Below, piece after piece: positions 1 through 8,186 of a stretch of 64,000 nt of DNA. Location: contig SCQL01000019.1 in NCBI GenBank assembly GCA_004299235.1, positions 1-64,000 of the forward strand. Reading direction: 5' to 3'. The position numbers and the translations under genes are program-made. The stretch comes from a bacterium (lineage in GTDB: Bacteria > Chloroflexota > Dormibacteria > Dormibacterales > Dormibacteraceae). The first letter of the stretch is position 1, and the number at the start of each line of letters is the position of its first letter. The notes under the pieces are model-generated. The model had not been told where the DNA came from. It worked only from the letters and a program-made list of their open reading frames with translations, and searched no databases.

Positions 1-221
1 CACCGCACGAGGACCTCGCCGCGGCGGAATGAGGCGATAGTCCTGAACCCTGTCTCCAAGGACTCCTGTGCGAGATCCTCGGCATCCTCGTTGGAAAAGT
101 GTTTGCTCATCGCGAACTTGATTAGCGGCGTCTGGAACCGGTTGAAAAACGCCTCCTGGGCCACGATGTCGCCGCGCTGGACTGCGTCGGCCAATTCGTC
201 GTCGTTGTCGTAGTCGATCAT
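1..221 (-). CDS. ECF-type RNA polymerase sigma factor, partial (C-terminus beyond window)
   Basis: Reading the minus strand from the ATG at 221 gives about 73 residues before the window edge. They start MIDYDNDDELADAVQRGD and continue into a sigma-70 region 2 pattern, with the DAEDLAQE core-binding helix and the aromatic/basic FRTIASFRRG segment used for promoter melting. Region 4 lies outside the window. The ATG directly follows the stop codon of the upstream gene (222-587), so the two are probably translationally coupled. Family assignment is fairly secure; which promoters it serves cannot be seen. It may belong to the mobile island rather than the chromosome. Confidence 0.75.
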   Translation of the reverse strand, partial: MIDYDNDDELADAVQRGDIVAQEAFFNRFQTPLIKFAMSKHFSNEDAEDLAQESLETGFRTIASFRRGEVLVR

Positions 222-587
222 CTAGTCCTCGTCGACGGGCTTCACGCCCGACCCCACACGAGCCAACTGTTGAAGTAGCACCAGCTCCTCTCGAAGGCGC
301 TGAGCTGAACTGTCCTGCGAGCCCCGAATCTGACGTAGAAGATCTGCTGTCAGGTCCGCAAGTGACTCCGCGTCGAGCTCGTTCTCGAACTCGGTGCTGA
401 ATTCGCCGAGGCCGAGTTCTTCAAGGTCTTCGGCGATCGCGGCCAACTCGAACTGGCACGAACAGCGCTGCCCGCGCCTCGCCTTCTCACAGTATGCGAA
501 AGCGCGACGCGGGTTACCCGGGTCGCACGGCGGTGGGTCCGCGACCATGGTCCACGGCCCTGAGACAAACTTCCTAGGTTTAGGCAT
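222..587 (-). CDS. Small Cys-containing hypothetical protein upstream of sigma factor
   Basis: A 121-residue protein of unknown function. The N-terminal half carries four cysteines in a basic setting (a PPPCDPG turn, then a C-x8-C-x-C group near residues 33-44) that could bind a metal. The C-terminal half is acidic, leucine-rich and predicted helical. Its stop codon abuts the ATG of the sigma factor gene, so the pair forms an operon and the protein might regulate that sigma factor. I see no known anti-sigma signature such as HxxxCxxC, so this is only a contextual guess. It is not recognised as a named family. Confidence 0.55.
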   Translation of the reverse strand: MPKPRKFVSGPWTMVADPPPCDPGNPRRAFAYCEKARRGQRCSCQFELAAIAEDLEELGLGEFSTEFENELDAESLADLTADLLRQIRGSQDSSAQRLREELVLLQQLARVGSGVKPVDED

Positions 588-767
588 CGTCTACCACGTA
601 TTCAGCTTCTGGTAACAGCCCCTAACCGACCAGGTGGGCGCGTTTATCGGTGAATGAGTACCCAGGCATATCGTACATTTGTTCCCACGGCGATGGACAG
701 CCTCATTAGGTCTGAACTGCTGGAGGGCCGCCTGGATTGTTCTCCTCTATCAGTCGGCCGCCGCCGG

Positions 768-1043
768 CTAAGCTGCCAGACTCAATTGCGGGTCGGCGAG
801 CTGCAGTCGAACGGTGTCACCCCAGATGGCCTTGGCCTGAAGGCCAACGAGGTCGGCCAAGTAGGCCGCCCAGGGACTGCGAAGGAATTCGCCAGCCTCG
901 ACGTTGAGCCCTCCCTTCGTCCGCTTCACCGGCGCGGGTTCGTCGTGGCCGTACCACACGCCCAGGGAGTCCGCAACGGCGAGCCGGAAGACCGCGAGGA
1001 TCAGATCCCGCGCGCCGATGGCCCGTCCTTCCTCCAACTTCAA
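768..1043 (-). CDS. Small hypothetical protein downstream of HTH gene
   Basis: A 91-residue protein from a TTG start at 1043 that overlaps the TGA of the preceding HTH gene (TTGA overlap), which supports co-translation. The sequence has an FLRSPWAAYLADLVGL segment resembling a short helical motif seen in small proteins of phage and integrative elements. That resemblance is from memory and does not give a function. The HTH-plus-small-protein arrangement could be a regulatory pair of the mobile element or a toxin-antitoxin-like pair. No catalytic residues can be assigned. Confidence 0.5.
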   Translation of the reverse strand: MKLEEGRAIGARDLILAVFRLAVADSLGVWYGHDEPAPVKRTKGGLNVEAGEFLRSPWAAYLADLVGLQAKAIWGDTVRLQLADPQLSLAA

Positions 1044-1246
1044 GCCACCTTGAGCAGTTGACCGAGTTGGGTCGGAGCGCCTTGCTCAAGCGCCCTGGCA
1101 ACCTTCCAAGCTGTCCGCGATCGCACCGGCTGGCCGCGCAACGCGCTCGCCAATGTTGGTCGTGAAATCCCGGCGCGCCGAGCAAGCTCCGATAGGCTCC
1201 ACCCTCGCTCGGCACACGCTTTCTTGACTGCGTGCGATGACAGCAC
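1040..1246 (-). CDS. XRE-family helix-turn-helix DNA-binding protein
   Basis: A 68-residue protein. An open frame extends upstream to 1477, but that part runs through two perfect palindromes and has no convincing protein character, so I chose the GTG at 1246 (VLSSHAVKKACAERGWSL). The HTH is clear: GWSLSELARRAGISRPTLAS matches the helix-2/turn/helix-3 pattern of XRE/Cro repressors, followed by a short helical tail (AWKVARALEQG). It overlaps the small gene downstream. A likely role is local transcriptional control on the mobile element; the target is unknown. Confidence 0.65.
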   Translation of the reverse strand: MLSSHAVKKACAERGWSLSELARRAGISRPTLASALRGQPVRSRTAWKVARALEQGAPTQLGQLLKVA

Positions 1247-1327
1247 AACTACAAGTCCCGCAGGCCCAACCTCGAAGGCGTTCGGATTAGCCGCGCCGGC
1301 TACCCTTCGATCCAGGGTCGGCTGCGG

Positions 1328-1352
1328 GAGGGGGCCGGACTCCGGCCCCCTC
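1328..1352. repeat. Perfect GC-rich palindrome (12-bp arms)
   Basis: The sequence GAGGGGGCCGGA, one central base, then its reverse complement. It lies in the gap between the Replic_Relax gene and the HTH gene, both on the minus strand. It could act as a transcription terminator hairpin, although no T-run is visible on either side, or as a protein-binding dyad. Confidence 0.55.
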
Positions 1353-1411
1353 AGGTGGTCCGCGAGTGACCTCAGACCAGGCTCACTCGGTGAGCTCGCG
1401 AAGTCGGTTAG

Positions 1412-1430
1412 GGGGTCAGATTCTGACCCC
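1412..1430. repeat. Perfect palindrome GGGGTCAGA-T-TCTGACCCC
   Basis: Nine-base arms around a single central T, 8 bases downstream (minus-strand sense) of the Replic_Relax stop codon at 1438. The position suggests a terminator or mRNA-stabilising hairpin for the conjugation genes. It is a different sequence from the neighbouring palindrome at 1328-1352 but has the same compact design. Confidence 0.55.
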
Positions 1431-1437
1431 TGCCGGC

Positions 1438-2532
1438 TCACGAGCCCCCGCCTCCGCCCGGGCGCCGCAGCCACCACGCTGGCTTGCCGACAGCGTCTTC
1501 AACGTGTCGGTCCGACCTAGGAAGGCCTGCCATGTCCAGCACGGAGACCCTCCGACCAGAGCCATTGCCGGCCCACACAGCTCCGAGCGGCCCGGCGGCA
1601 GCGATGAAGGCGGTCGTCGTCGTCCACAATCTGCAGGTTTCGCGGTCGGTGTCGACGTGGTCCGGCAACAGGCCGCCGATCTGTCGCTCCCGCTGCTCGG
1701 TCGGTGCAACGAACAGAACTTGGTTAGCGGACGCGCCGGCGCGGTCGGAGAAGTAGGACGTGTACGCATGGAGCTTGGCGCGAAGGCGACGTGGTTGCTC
1801 AGTGCCGCGATCCCACTCGAGGTGGATCAACACCTCCCGGTCGGGCGCGAGCAACCGACCCCATCCGTCCGGGATTGGTCCGCGTTCGTCGCCTTCCGCG
1901 TACGCGTCCTGAACACCGTGCTCGCCGACCCAGTGGTAGAGGCCGTGGCCGGGCAGCTCGCGTGCGGCGAAGGCAAGGTCGACGAAGAACTGGTTGGCCT
2001 CGAGTTGGTGGACAAGGTGAAAGCGTCGCTCGAGTGCGTGCTCCGCTCGCCGGAGGTATGGCCGCGGGTCCTCGTCAAGCCACTCTGCCAGTGCGACCGC
2101 CCCCCGCCGCGAGAGTAGGTAGATCGAGAATCGGCACACGCGTCCGGGTCGCATGACGACGCGCCACGTATGCACGAGTCCATGCCCGACGAGCCAGCGG
2201 AGTCGGTACTGGCAGCTTCGCGAACCGGAGAAGAAGAGCGCCTGGAGTTGGCCGCGGTCGAGGTAGCGATAGGAATCGAGAGCCATCAGCATCGCCATGT
2301 CGCGCGGTGTCGGCGTGTAGTCGGACGTCGACCTCAATGGAGAGTCAGCAAGTTGCAGCTCGACGGTTCGAATGGTTCTCGTAGACGATGCGGATAGGGG
2401 AGACAGTCCCGGGGACGGAATCGGCCAGCTGGAACTTGGCAAGGGGTTCGCGCCACGGCGCGAATGGCGGCGCGAAGCTGGCTGGAGTTCGCGGCGCGAA
2501 GAGTTGCGCGCAGGGATCGCTGCCGTGTTCAT
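1438..2532 (-). CDS. Replication-relaxation (Replic_Relax) family protein
   Basis: A 364-residue protein. After a low-complexity Arg/Ser/Pro N-terminus (residues 1-70) comes a winged-helix-like region (PTPRDMAMLMALDSYRYLDRG, then LFFSGSRSCQYRLRWLVGHGL) followed by a mixed alpha/beta part with LIHLEWDRGTEQPRRLRAK. This is the layout of the Replic_Relax family found beside conjugation ATPases in actinobacterial and Chloroflexi plasmids and integrative elements, where it probably binds DNA at the transfer or replication origin. The start overlaps the stop of the coupling protein by 4 bases (ATGA), so the two are co-translated. The extreme C-terminus is a Gly-rich tail. Confidence 0.75.
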   Translation of the reverse strand: MNTAAIPARNSSRRELQPASRRHSRRGANPLPSSSWPIPSPGLSPLSASSTRTIRTVELQLADSPLRSTSDYTPTPRDMAMLMALDSYRYLDRGQLQALFFSGSRSCQYRLRWLVGHGLVHTWRVVMRPGRVCRFSIYLLSRRGAVALAEWLDEDPRPYLRRAEHALERRFHLVHQLEANQFFVDLAFAARELPGHGLYHWVGEHGVQDAYAEGDERGPIPDGWGRLLAPDREVLIHLEWDRGTEQPRRLRAKLHAYTSYFSDRAGASANQVLFVAPTEQRERQIGGLLPDHVDTDRETCRLWTTTTAFIAAAGPLGAVWAGNGSGRRVSVLDMAGLPRSDRHVEDAVGKPAWWLRRPGGGGGS

Positions 2533-5027
2533 GCGATCTCCCTGAAGCCGCCGGCGGCTCCGAACCGGCCAAGGCGCGCAATGATCTCGGCCTCAACCTC
2601 AACCACTGGCCGCCCGTAGCGGGCCGAGCTCGCGGTAGCCACTGCGGCCGCGTGTTCCTCACCCAAACCCGCCGGCGCCGGCAACGTCGTACCTGTGAAC
2701 GGCGGTTGGGTGTGGCCGTCCACGCTGAGCCGTACTGCGATCTGAAAGCGATCCAGGGACTGGAGCTGGTGGATAGAGAGCGGCTCGAAGTCGCGGGCCA
2801 CCTGGCGCGCATCATCCGGCCCGCACTGGAAAACGATGCGCGTTCGCGCGTTGGAGGCAACCGCCTGTCGGGTGGACTCGTGCAGCTGAGCCAGATGCTG
2901 GTTGGCTAGCGTCAGATTGAGCCGGTAAGCCCGCGCCTCAGCGAGCACATCGTCGATCGATTGGGGCAAGTGGAGGTAGTTGTGGAATTCGTCGAGATAG
3001 AGGTTGAAGTCCGGGCGCCACGCTTTCGGGCGGCTTGCGCGCGCGAGCGCCGCCTGCCAGAGGCGCGACATCACGAAGGAACCCACGAGGCGGCTCGTTT
3101 CCTCGCCGAGCGCGCCTTTTGCGAGGTTTACGAGCAAGATCCCGCCGCCGTCGATCACCTCGCGCAGGTCGATGGTCGACCGACTCTGGCCCAGGACGTT
3201 GCGCACAGTCGGCCGCATCAGGAAGGTTCGCAGCTTGTTTAGAACCGGGCCGACCATCTGCAGTCGCTGCCCCTCCGTCTGCGCCTCGTACTCTTGCCAG
3301 AACGGCTTAAGGCCGACCGGGTCGCCGAGGTTCTTGGTCAGACGAGCCCGAACGCGTTGGTTGAGCAGCAGAAGCGGCACCTCCGTCAGAGTCGCGCCCG
3401 GATGGCGAAGGAGGGTAAGGAGCGCCGCGCGAAGCACGTCGTCAGTGCGCGGCCCCCAGAAGTGCTCGAAGTTCTTGCGAAAGATCGTGACTACGCCGTC
3501 GGTGACGAGCTCGCGCTGACTCGGGTCGTCGCACTCAAGGACGTTGAGCCCGACCGGGCGCTCGCGGGTCGAAGGATCGAGCAGGATGACGCGGTTCGCG
3601 TGGTGGGCCGGGATGCGCTCGAGCAGGTCGCGGATGAGGTCGCCCTTGGGATCGATAATGCCGACGCCGATACCGGCCGCGATGTCCTGTAGCGCGAGGT
3701 TGAGCAGAAGCGTGCTCTTGCCCGCACCAGTCGGACCGACAGCGTGCAGGTGGTGACGCCGGTCGGCCTGGCTAATCTTCACGACAGCACTGCGATCGTC
3801 GTCCAGCCGGCACAAGACGCTGCCCTCGCCCGCGACTAGGGACGGGCGTCGCGGCATCACGCGGACACGCGCCGAGTCCATCGACACGCCAGCCAGCGGC
3901 AGGTGGAACAGCTGTACCGCTTCTCCAGGTGACAGCACCATCGAGGTGTGCCCGGGTCCGAGGCGCTTAGTTAGCGCGCTATCGAAACCGAGCGGCCACC
4001 AAACTTTCGCGACGCGAAGCCGGTTCTCGCCGTCTAGCGCCTGAAACGCCGACGCGATCGGGCGCAACGAGCTAACGGCCGACGCTCTGCGCGACGCCCA
4101 ACAGCAGAGTCGCACCTCGATCCGCCAGCAGGCCTGGAAAGCTTTATCCGTCGGCGGGAGCGGAGTAGCAGTCCGCGACGGCAGCGTAGGTATCGAAGTG
4201 AGCGTGGGGTGAGGAAACCAGAAGTCGAAAAGTTCCAGTGGGAGGCGAAGGAGCTTCCACAAGATGCTCTCGTGTGAGTCGATGCCGGACAGCTGATCAA
4301 GTCGCTTGGCCGCACGGGCCTCCCACCCGGTGTCCGGCGCCATCGCGACCTGGATAACTCCGTCGCCAGCCTCGGTGAGTGCATCAACCGCGGTCGCAAC
4401 TGCATCCGTGTGGGATGCGCCGAGCGGGAAGAGATCCTCACGCCACAAGCGGAGCCGAGCCCGAGCGGCCGCAGGTCGATCTAGTGCAGGGCCATCGTCG
4501 ATGGGTGCGACGTTGGCGCCCGGGAGTGCGCTGCGGATCGCGGCCGCCACGAGGCTGCGGGCCTGGGTCGGAAACCAGCAGCGGGCGATAACGTGTCCCT
4601 CGCGAGCCTCGAGTTCAAACACGAGCCAGGCCTGGCCGAACAGAGCGCGCTTCCACCATGGCGCCGAAATTGCATGGAGCATCCTGAAGAGTGCCACCCA
4701 GCTCGCCGAGTTGTATTCACCCTCCACGGGCGGCACGATGCGCACCGAAGTGAGTCGAGACAGGCCCAGTTGGCGATGGAGCCGTGGTACTGCGGTCTTG
4801 ACGAGTAGCCAGACGATTGCGATTGGGACCACGGCGGCCACTATCACGTGGGCCACAACGACAACCACGTGTCCCAGGAGGATTACCAGGCCGTCAAGCG
4901 CCGCCTGGATTGCGCTGATGAGCCTCATCAACTGGTCCACCCGTTGATCGACTTGCTGTTGTGAGGCACCGCCGGCACTGAGTCGTGGCGCGGCCAACGC
5001 CAAGGCCATGAAGATCGAATTCGGCAT
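2529..5027 (-). CDS. VirD4/TraD-like conjugative coupling ATPase (type IV secretion DNA-binding domain)
   Basis: An 832-residue membrane-anchored ATPase. Residues about 45-77 form hydrophobic segments (VILLGHVVVVVAHVIVAAVV). A long connector follows, then the P-loop GPTGAGKST starting at residue 431. The motif GVGIIDPKGDL downstream is typical of TraD/VirD4/TraG-type motor proteins that handle relaxosome DNA, and LYLDEFHNYLHLP near residue 680 is the Walker B region with its catalytic Glu. It probably pumps DNA during conjugation of the element. It is the first gene of a minus-strand operon with the Replic_Relax protein and diverges from the HTH gene at 5202. No relaxase or mating-pore genes are visible in this window; they may lie to the left. 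Confidence 0.85.
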   Translation of the reverse strand: MPNSIFMALALAAPRLSAGGASQQQVDQRVDQLMRLISAIQAALDGLVILLGHVVVVVAHVIVAAVVPIAIVWLLVKTAVPRLHRQLGLSRLTSVRIVPPVEGEYNSASWVALFRMLHAISAPWWKRALFGQAWLVFELEAREGHVIARCWFPTQARSLVAAAIRSALPGANVAPIDDGPALDRPAAARARLRLWREDLFPLGASHTDAVATAVDALTEAGDGVIQVAMAPDTGWEARAAKRLDQLSGIDSHESILWKLLRLPLELFDFWFPHPTLTSIPTLPSRTATPLPPTDKAFQACWRIEVRLCCWASRRASAVSSLRPIASAFQALDGENRLRVAKVWWPLGFDSALTKRLGPGHTSMVLSPGEAVQLFHLPLAGVSMDSARVRVMPRRPSLVAGEGSVLCRLDDDRSAVVKISQADRRHHLHAVGPTGAGKSTLLLNLALQDIAAGIGVGIIDPKGDLIRDLLERIPAHHANRVILLDPSTRERPVGLNVLECDDPSQRELVTDGVVTIFRKNFEHFWGPRTDDVLRAALLTLLRHPGATLTEVPLLLLNQRVRARLTKNLGDPVGLKPFWQEYEAQTEGQRLQMVGPVLNKLRTFLMRPTVRNVLGQSRSTIDLREVIDGGGILLVNLAKGALGEETSRLVGSFVMSRLWQAALARASRPKAWRPDFNLYLDEFHNYLHLPQSIDDVLAEARAYRLNLTLANQHLAQLHESTRQAVASNARTRIVFQCGPDDARQVARDFEPLSIHQLQSLDRFQIAVRLSVDGHTQPPFTGTTLPAPAGLGEEHAAAVATASSARYGRPVVEVEAEIIARLGRFGAAGGFREIA

Positions 5028-5201
5028 CCCGTTCCTCCTCGATGACTATCGAAAGCAAACCTGAAGCGCGATCGCCAATGCGGCGCGGTCTCTCCCAGAC
5101 GAGCTAGGCCATTTGGCCAAGTCCGCACCGCTTCTGGCGAATTAGCCTCTATAAATAAAATCCCCAATGAGACACGTCCGAATTACCTTGAATCTGGATA
5201 C
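5028..5201. promoter_or_regulatory. Divergent promoter region between conjugation and defence operons
   Basis: This 174-base gap separates two divergent operons. It contains an unusually AT-rich patch (CTATAAATAAAAT, about 5149-5161) that could supply a -10 element for the plus-strand operon. It also has a short dyad GGCCATTTGGCC at about 5106-5117. No -35 element can be fixed with confidence. The HTH protein encoded at 5202 is the obvious candidate to bind here. Confidence 0.4.
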
Positions 5202-5792
5202 ATGAACGAAGCGGACTCGAAGGCGATCGAGATGGTCAGGCTCGACGAAGCGGCGCGCCGACTCGGATGTCACGTCGAGACGCTGCGCATTCGAGTGCGC
5301 GACGGCCGCTTACGCGCCGTCCGTGGACCGCACGGTGCCTACTACGTGGCCGAGCGTGATCTAGTGGAACTTCCGGAGCCGCGGCGAGGATGGCCACCCC
5401 GGCGTACCTTCACTAGAAGCCAAGTAGAGGGTTCGTGGGAGTTGGTTGATGCCATCCTGAGTCCCGCCAAACAGTGGTCGAGACGTGAACTGGCGCTTGT
5501 CGGCGAGCTCCGAGCGAGGCCAGCCGCGAACATACCGCTCTACCGTCTCATTTCGGTCCACCGTCTCCGCAGGCTCGGCCTCGCTTTTGAGGATATTGGC
5601 GAGGAGCTCGGGATCACCGAACGCCACGCCCGTCGGTTGTTCGGGCGGAGAGTGTTCATTGCCTTGCGTCGCCACCTTATGAGGGGAGATCGCGCGGAGG
5701 CCAAACGCGAACGCGAGCTCGCTCGGCGCCAGACCCGCCTTGGGAGGCGCCGCGGTCGGCGCTGGCGACGCCAACCAGGATCGGAGGCATGA
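5202..5792 (+). CDS. mad1: HTH DNA-binding protein, MAD1-like, first gene of the defence operon
   Basis: A 196-residue basic protein. Residues about 10-55 form an excisionase/MerR-type winged helix (VRLDEAARRLGCHVETLRIR, then AVRGPHGAYYV). Residues about 115-155 give a second helix-turn-helix like sigma region 4 (LGLAFEDIGEELGITERHAR). The C-terminus is strongly Arg-rich. It sits at the head of the plus-strand operon and opposite the conjugation genes, as expected for the operon's own regulator. In published MADS loci the first gene encodes an HTH protein (MAD1); the match rests on position and domain type, not on a search. The frame is unusually rich in arginine at its end, so the last 20 residues may be less constrained. 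Confidence 0.65.
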   Translation: MNEADSKAIEMVRLDEAARRLGCHVETLRIRVRDGRLRAVRGPHGAYYVAERDLVELPEPRRGWPPRRTFTRSQVEGSWELVDAILSPAKQWSRRELALVGELRARPAANIPLYRLISVHRLRRLGLAFEDIGEELGITERHARRLFGRRVFIALRRHLMRGDRAEAKRERELARRQTRLGRRRGRRWRRQPGSEA

Positions 5793-5847
5793 GGCCGCCG
5801 GTCGGCGGATTGGCTCCAAGGATGTTAGCCTTGGACGGCAACCAAGG

Positions 5848-6099
5848 ATGCCTAAACTCAAAGCTGAAGCGCAAGGCAGAGTGCTTCCGACTGGAGAATG
5901 CTGGTGCGGCTGCGGTGGCGCGACGCCAGTGGGCTCTTTCTTCCTATCGGGTCATGACAAGAGGGCTGAGTCAGCGGTCATCTTGGTCGAGTTCGGAGGT
6001 GTCCCTGAATTTCTCCGCGCTATGGGGTACGGCCCAGGCGGTAAGAATGCTCAGAACGCGCTGGCGACCTGGAAGAAATCGTCCAATCGACGCCGTTAG
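5848..6099 (+). CDS. Small protein with CxCGCG...GHD signature
   Basis: An 83-residue protein; the ATG at 5848 is preferred over the in-frame ATG at 5740, which would overlap the end of the previous gene. Near the N-terminus is GECWCGCGGATPVGSFFLSG followed by HD, a compact Cys/His cluster (C-x-C-x-C plus a GHD) that resembles a metal-binding knuckle seen in small proteins of mobile elements. The rest is helical with a basic tail. It lies between the HTH gene and the methyltransferase gene, separated by 53 bases from the latter. Function unknown. It is not one of the eight MADS families I know of and may be an accessory of this locus. Confidence 0.6.
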   Translation: MPKLKAEAQGRVLPTGECWCGCGGATPVGSFFLSGHDKRAESAVILVEFGGVPEFLRAMGYGPGGKNAQNALATWKKSSNRRR

Positions 6100-6152
6100 C
6101 GCTGCGGCTTAGGTGCTCACCCGTTGTTTTGGTGAGCCCGTGAGGACCAGCG

Positions 6153-8186
6153 ATGCTTGACGTCACTGGCGAAGAGACTCCAGCTCCGGAGCCGGAGGAA
6201 GATACCCTCGCCGACCTACTCACGGGTGCCGAGCGCAAGGCATCGGATCTTGAGCTGATTGTCCAACGCATGATCCGAGTGCTGGCCGGCGAGTATCACT
6301 TTCCCCTTGAGACGATAGGTCGCGACGTAACTATCACAGTCAGTCTGGATGGCAAGAATCGAAAGAAGCGCGCCGAACTGGTCGTATATGGGACGGGCGT
6401 CGATAAGGATCCACCAATCGAACGCATTGTTTCTATCCGGAGACCAGGCACGAAACCGACCGACCGCGTTTCAGGTCTCGAATCTTTAGAGGACCTTATG
6501 GACGCCGTCGGCGAGTGCGAATTCGGACTATGGACAAACGGCAGAGACGTCGCCTACCTGCAGAAAAAGAAAGGGGCGCTACAGTCGCGTTTCGTTGAGC
6601 TATCGGACTTCCCGGGAGCCGGCGAGAGATTGGATGACCTCGATCGACCCGATCGGAGAATAGCTCGCATCGCTGTCGCTGAAGACTTGCGAGAGACGGT
6701 TCTGAGGTGTCACGACTACCTATACGGAAACCAATCGATGACTGCCAACCGCGCATTCGCGGAGATGCTCAAGCTCATTTTTTGCAAGATATATGACGAG
6801 CGTCAGCTCCGAGCACGGAATACTTATCAGCGCCAGTTCTGGGTCGGAGTGACGGAACGCAACGACACTGCGGGCCAGCAACGCATCGCTACGCGCATAC
6901 GTGAGCTGTTCGCGCAGGTGAAGCGAGACCGGGACCTGCGCGACATCTTCAAGCCGGCAGACGAAGTCGAGCTCGAGCCGCGACAGCTTGCGTGGGTATC
7001 AAGCGAACTAGCCCGTTACCAGTTCCTTGACGCCGAGGTCGATGTTAAGGGCTTGGCTTACGAGGCAATGGTTGCAATGACGATGAAGAAGGAGCGAGGG
7101 CAGTTCTTCACTCCCCGCAACGTCGTCGAGGCTATGGTCGCGATGCTGGATCCGAAGCCGGAAGAGCGAGTGCTGGATCCCGCCTGCGGCAGCGGTCGGT
7201 TCCTTGTAGCTTGTCTTGACCGCTATAGGAACAGCCGAGCCACCGAACTCGCTGGTGCAGCTGCAGGCGAGGTTGAAATGAGGCGACTCCGCAATTCCGA
7301 CTCTGTCCTTGGCGAAGCCGCTGCCTATGCGCGCTCCTGTCTCGTTGGCGTCGATCTGGATCCTGAGCTCCAGCGAGCCGCGAGAATGAACATGCTCATC
7401 AACAATGATGGCCACGGGAGCATATTCAGCTTCAACAGCCTCAGTTTGACGCGCACCGACCTTAGCGCTGGTGCCGTCAAGGGAGCAGAGCTGGTCGGAT
7501 TCGAGACGTTTGACATCGTTCTAACGAACCCTCCGTTCGGCGCCAACATACCCGTCGACGATCCGGACATATTGCGGAACTTCGAGTTGGCCCATCGCTG
7601 GGATAAAACACCCGATGGCAGCTTTGCGATGCGCCAGGACGACTTGCAATCAAAGATGCCCCCCGAAATCCTTTTCATTGAGCGCTGCATGCAATGGCTC
7701 CGAGAGGGTGGAAGGATGGGTATTGTGCTGCCCGACGGCATTTTGGGAAATCCGGACACGGAATATATCCGCTACTGGATTCTTCAGCACTCCCGGATCC
7801 TCGCTTCGGTCGATCTTCCGGTTGAAGCATTTCTCCCGCAGGTAGGCGTCCAAGCATCTCTGCTCTTCCTTCAGAAGCGACCCGCAGCCGAAGTACGCGC
7901 CGGCGTGCAGGACGAGTACCCGATCTTCATGGCTGTTGTTGAATTTGTCGGTCACGACCGACGCGGCAACACGATATACAGAAGGGATCCAGATGGCTTC
8001 GAAATATTCGCCAATCGGGCGGAAACCCTCGAGGTGCGACGAGGCGGCGAGTCGGTCGTGGAGATGCGGACCCTCAGAATGCGGGTGCCCGCCGATGACC
8101 TACCAAGCGTAGCCTCACGGTACCGCCGATGGCGTGACACGGGATCGATTGAGTCCAATCCTGGCCCCGTGCCTGCTCGCGGGTGA
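6153..8186 (+). CDS. mad2: N6-adenine DNA methyltransferase (HsdM/MAD2-like)
   Basis: A 677-residue type I-like modification subunit. An N-terminal HsdR_N-type domain (residues about 20-150, with GLWTNGRDVAYL) precedes the catalytic core. Motif I, DPACGSGRFLVACL, begins at residue 342 (S-adenosylmethionine binding), and motif IV, TNPPFG at about 458-463, is the adenine-methylation signature. A linker then leads to the C-terminal region. It should protect self DNA by methylating a site chosen by the HsdS-like partner encoded next, whose GTG start overlaps this stop by 4 bases. There is no HsdR helicase-nuclease in the operon, which argues against a classical type I system. MADS places such a methyltransferase as MAD2; that name is by domain and order. 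Confidence 0.85.
   Translation: MLDVTGEETPAPEPEEDTLADLLTGAERKASDLELIVQRMIRVLAGEYHFPLETIGRDVTITVSLDGKNRKKRAELVVYGTGVDKDPPIERIVSIRRPGTKPTDRVSGLESLEDLMDAVGECEFGLWTNGRDVAYLQKKKGALQSRFVELSDFPGAGERLDDLDRPDRRIARIAVAEDLRETVLRCHDYLYGNQSMTANRAFAEMLKLIFCKIYDERQLRARNTYQRQFWVGVTERNDTAGQQRIATRIRELFAQVKRDRDLRDIFKPADEVELEPRQLAWVSSELARYQFLDAEVDVKGLAYEAMVAMTMKKERGQFFTPRNVVEAMVAMLDPKPEERVLDPACGSGRFLVACLDRYRNSRATELAGAAAGEVEMRRLRNSDSVLGEAAAYARSCLVGVDLDPELQRAARMNMLINNDGHGSIFSFNSLSLTRTDLSAGAVKGAELVGFETFDIVLTNPPFGANIPVDDPDILRNFELAHRWDKTPDGSFAMRQDDLQSKMPPEILFIERCMQWLREGGRMGIVLPDGILGNPDTEYIRYWILQHSRILASVDLPVEAFLPQVGVQASLLFLQKRPAAEVRAGVQDEYPIFMAVVEFVGHDRRGNTIYRRDPDGFEIFANRAETLEVRRGGESVVEMRTLRMRVPADDLPSVASRYRRWRDTGSIESNPGPVPARG

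Noticed and set aside
5740-5847. Extended start of the small Cys protein
   Set aside because: It would overlap the HTH gene by 53 bases; the ATG at 5848 fits better.
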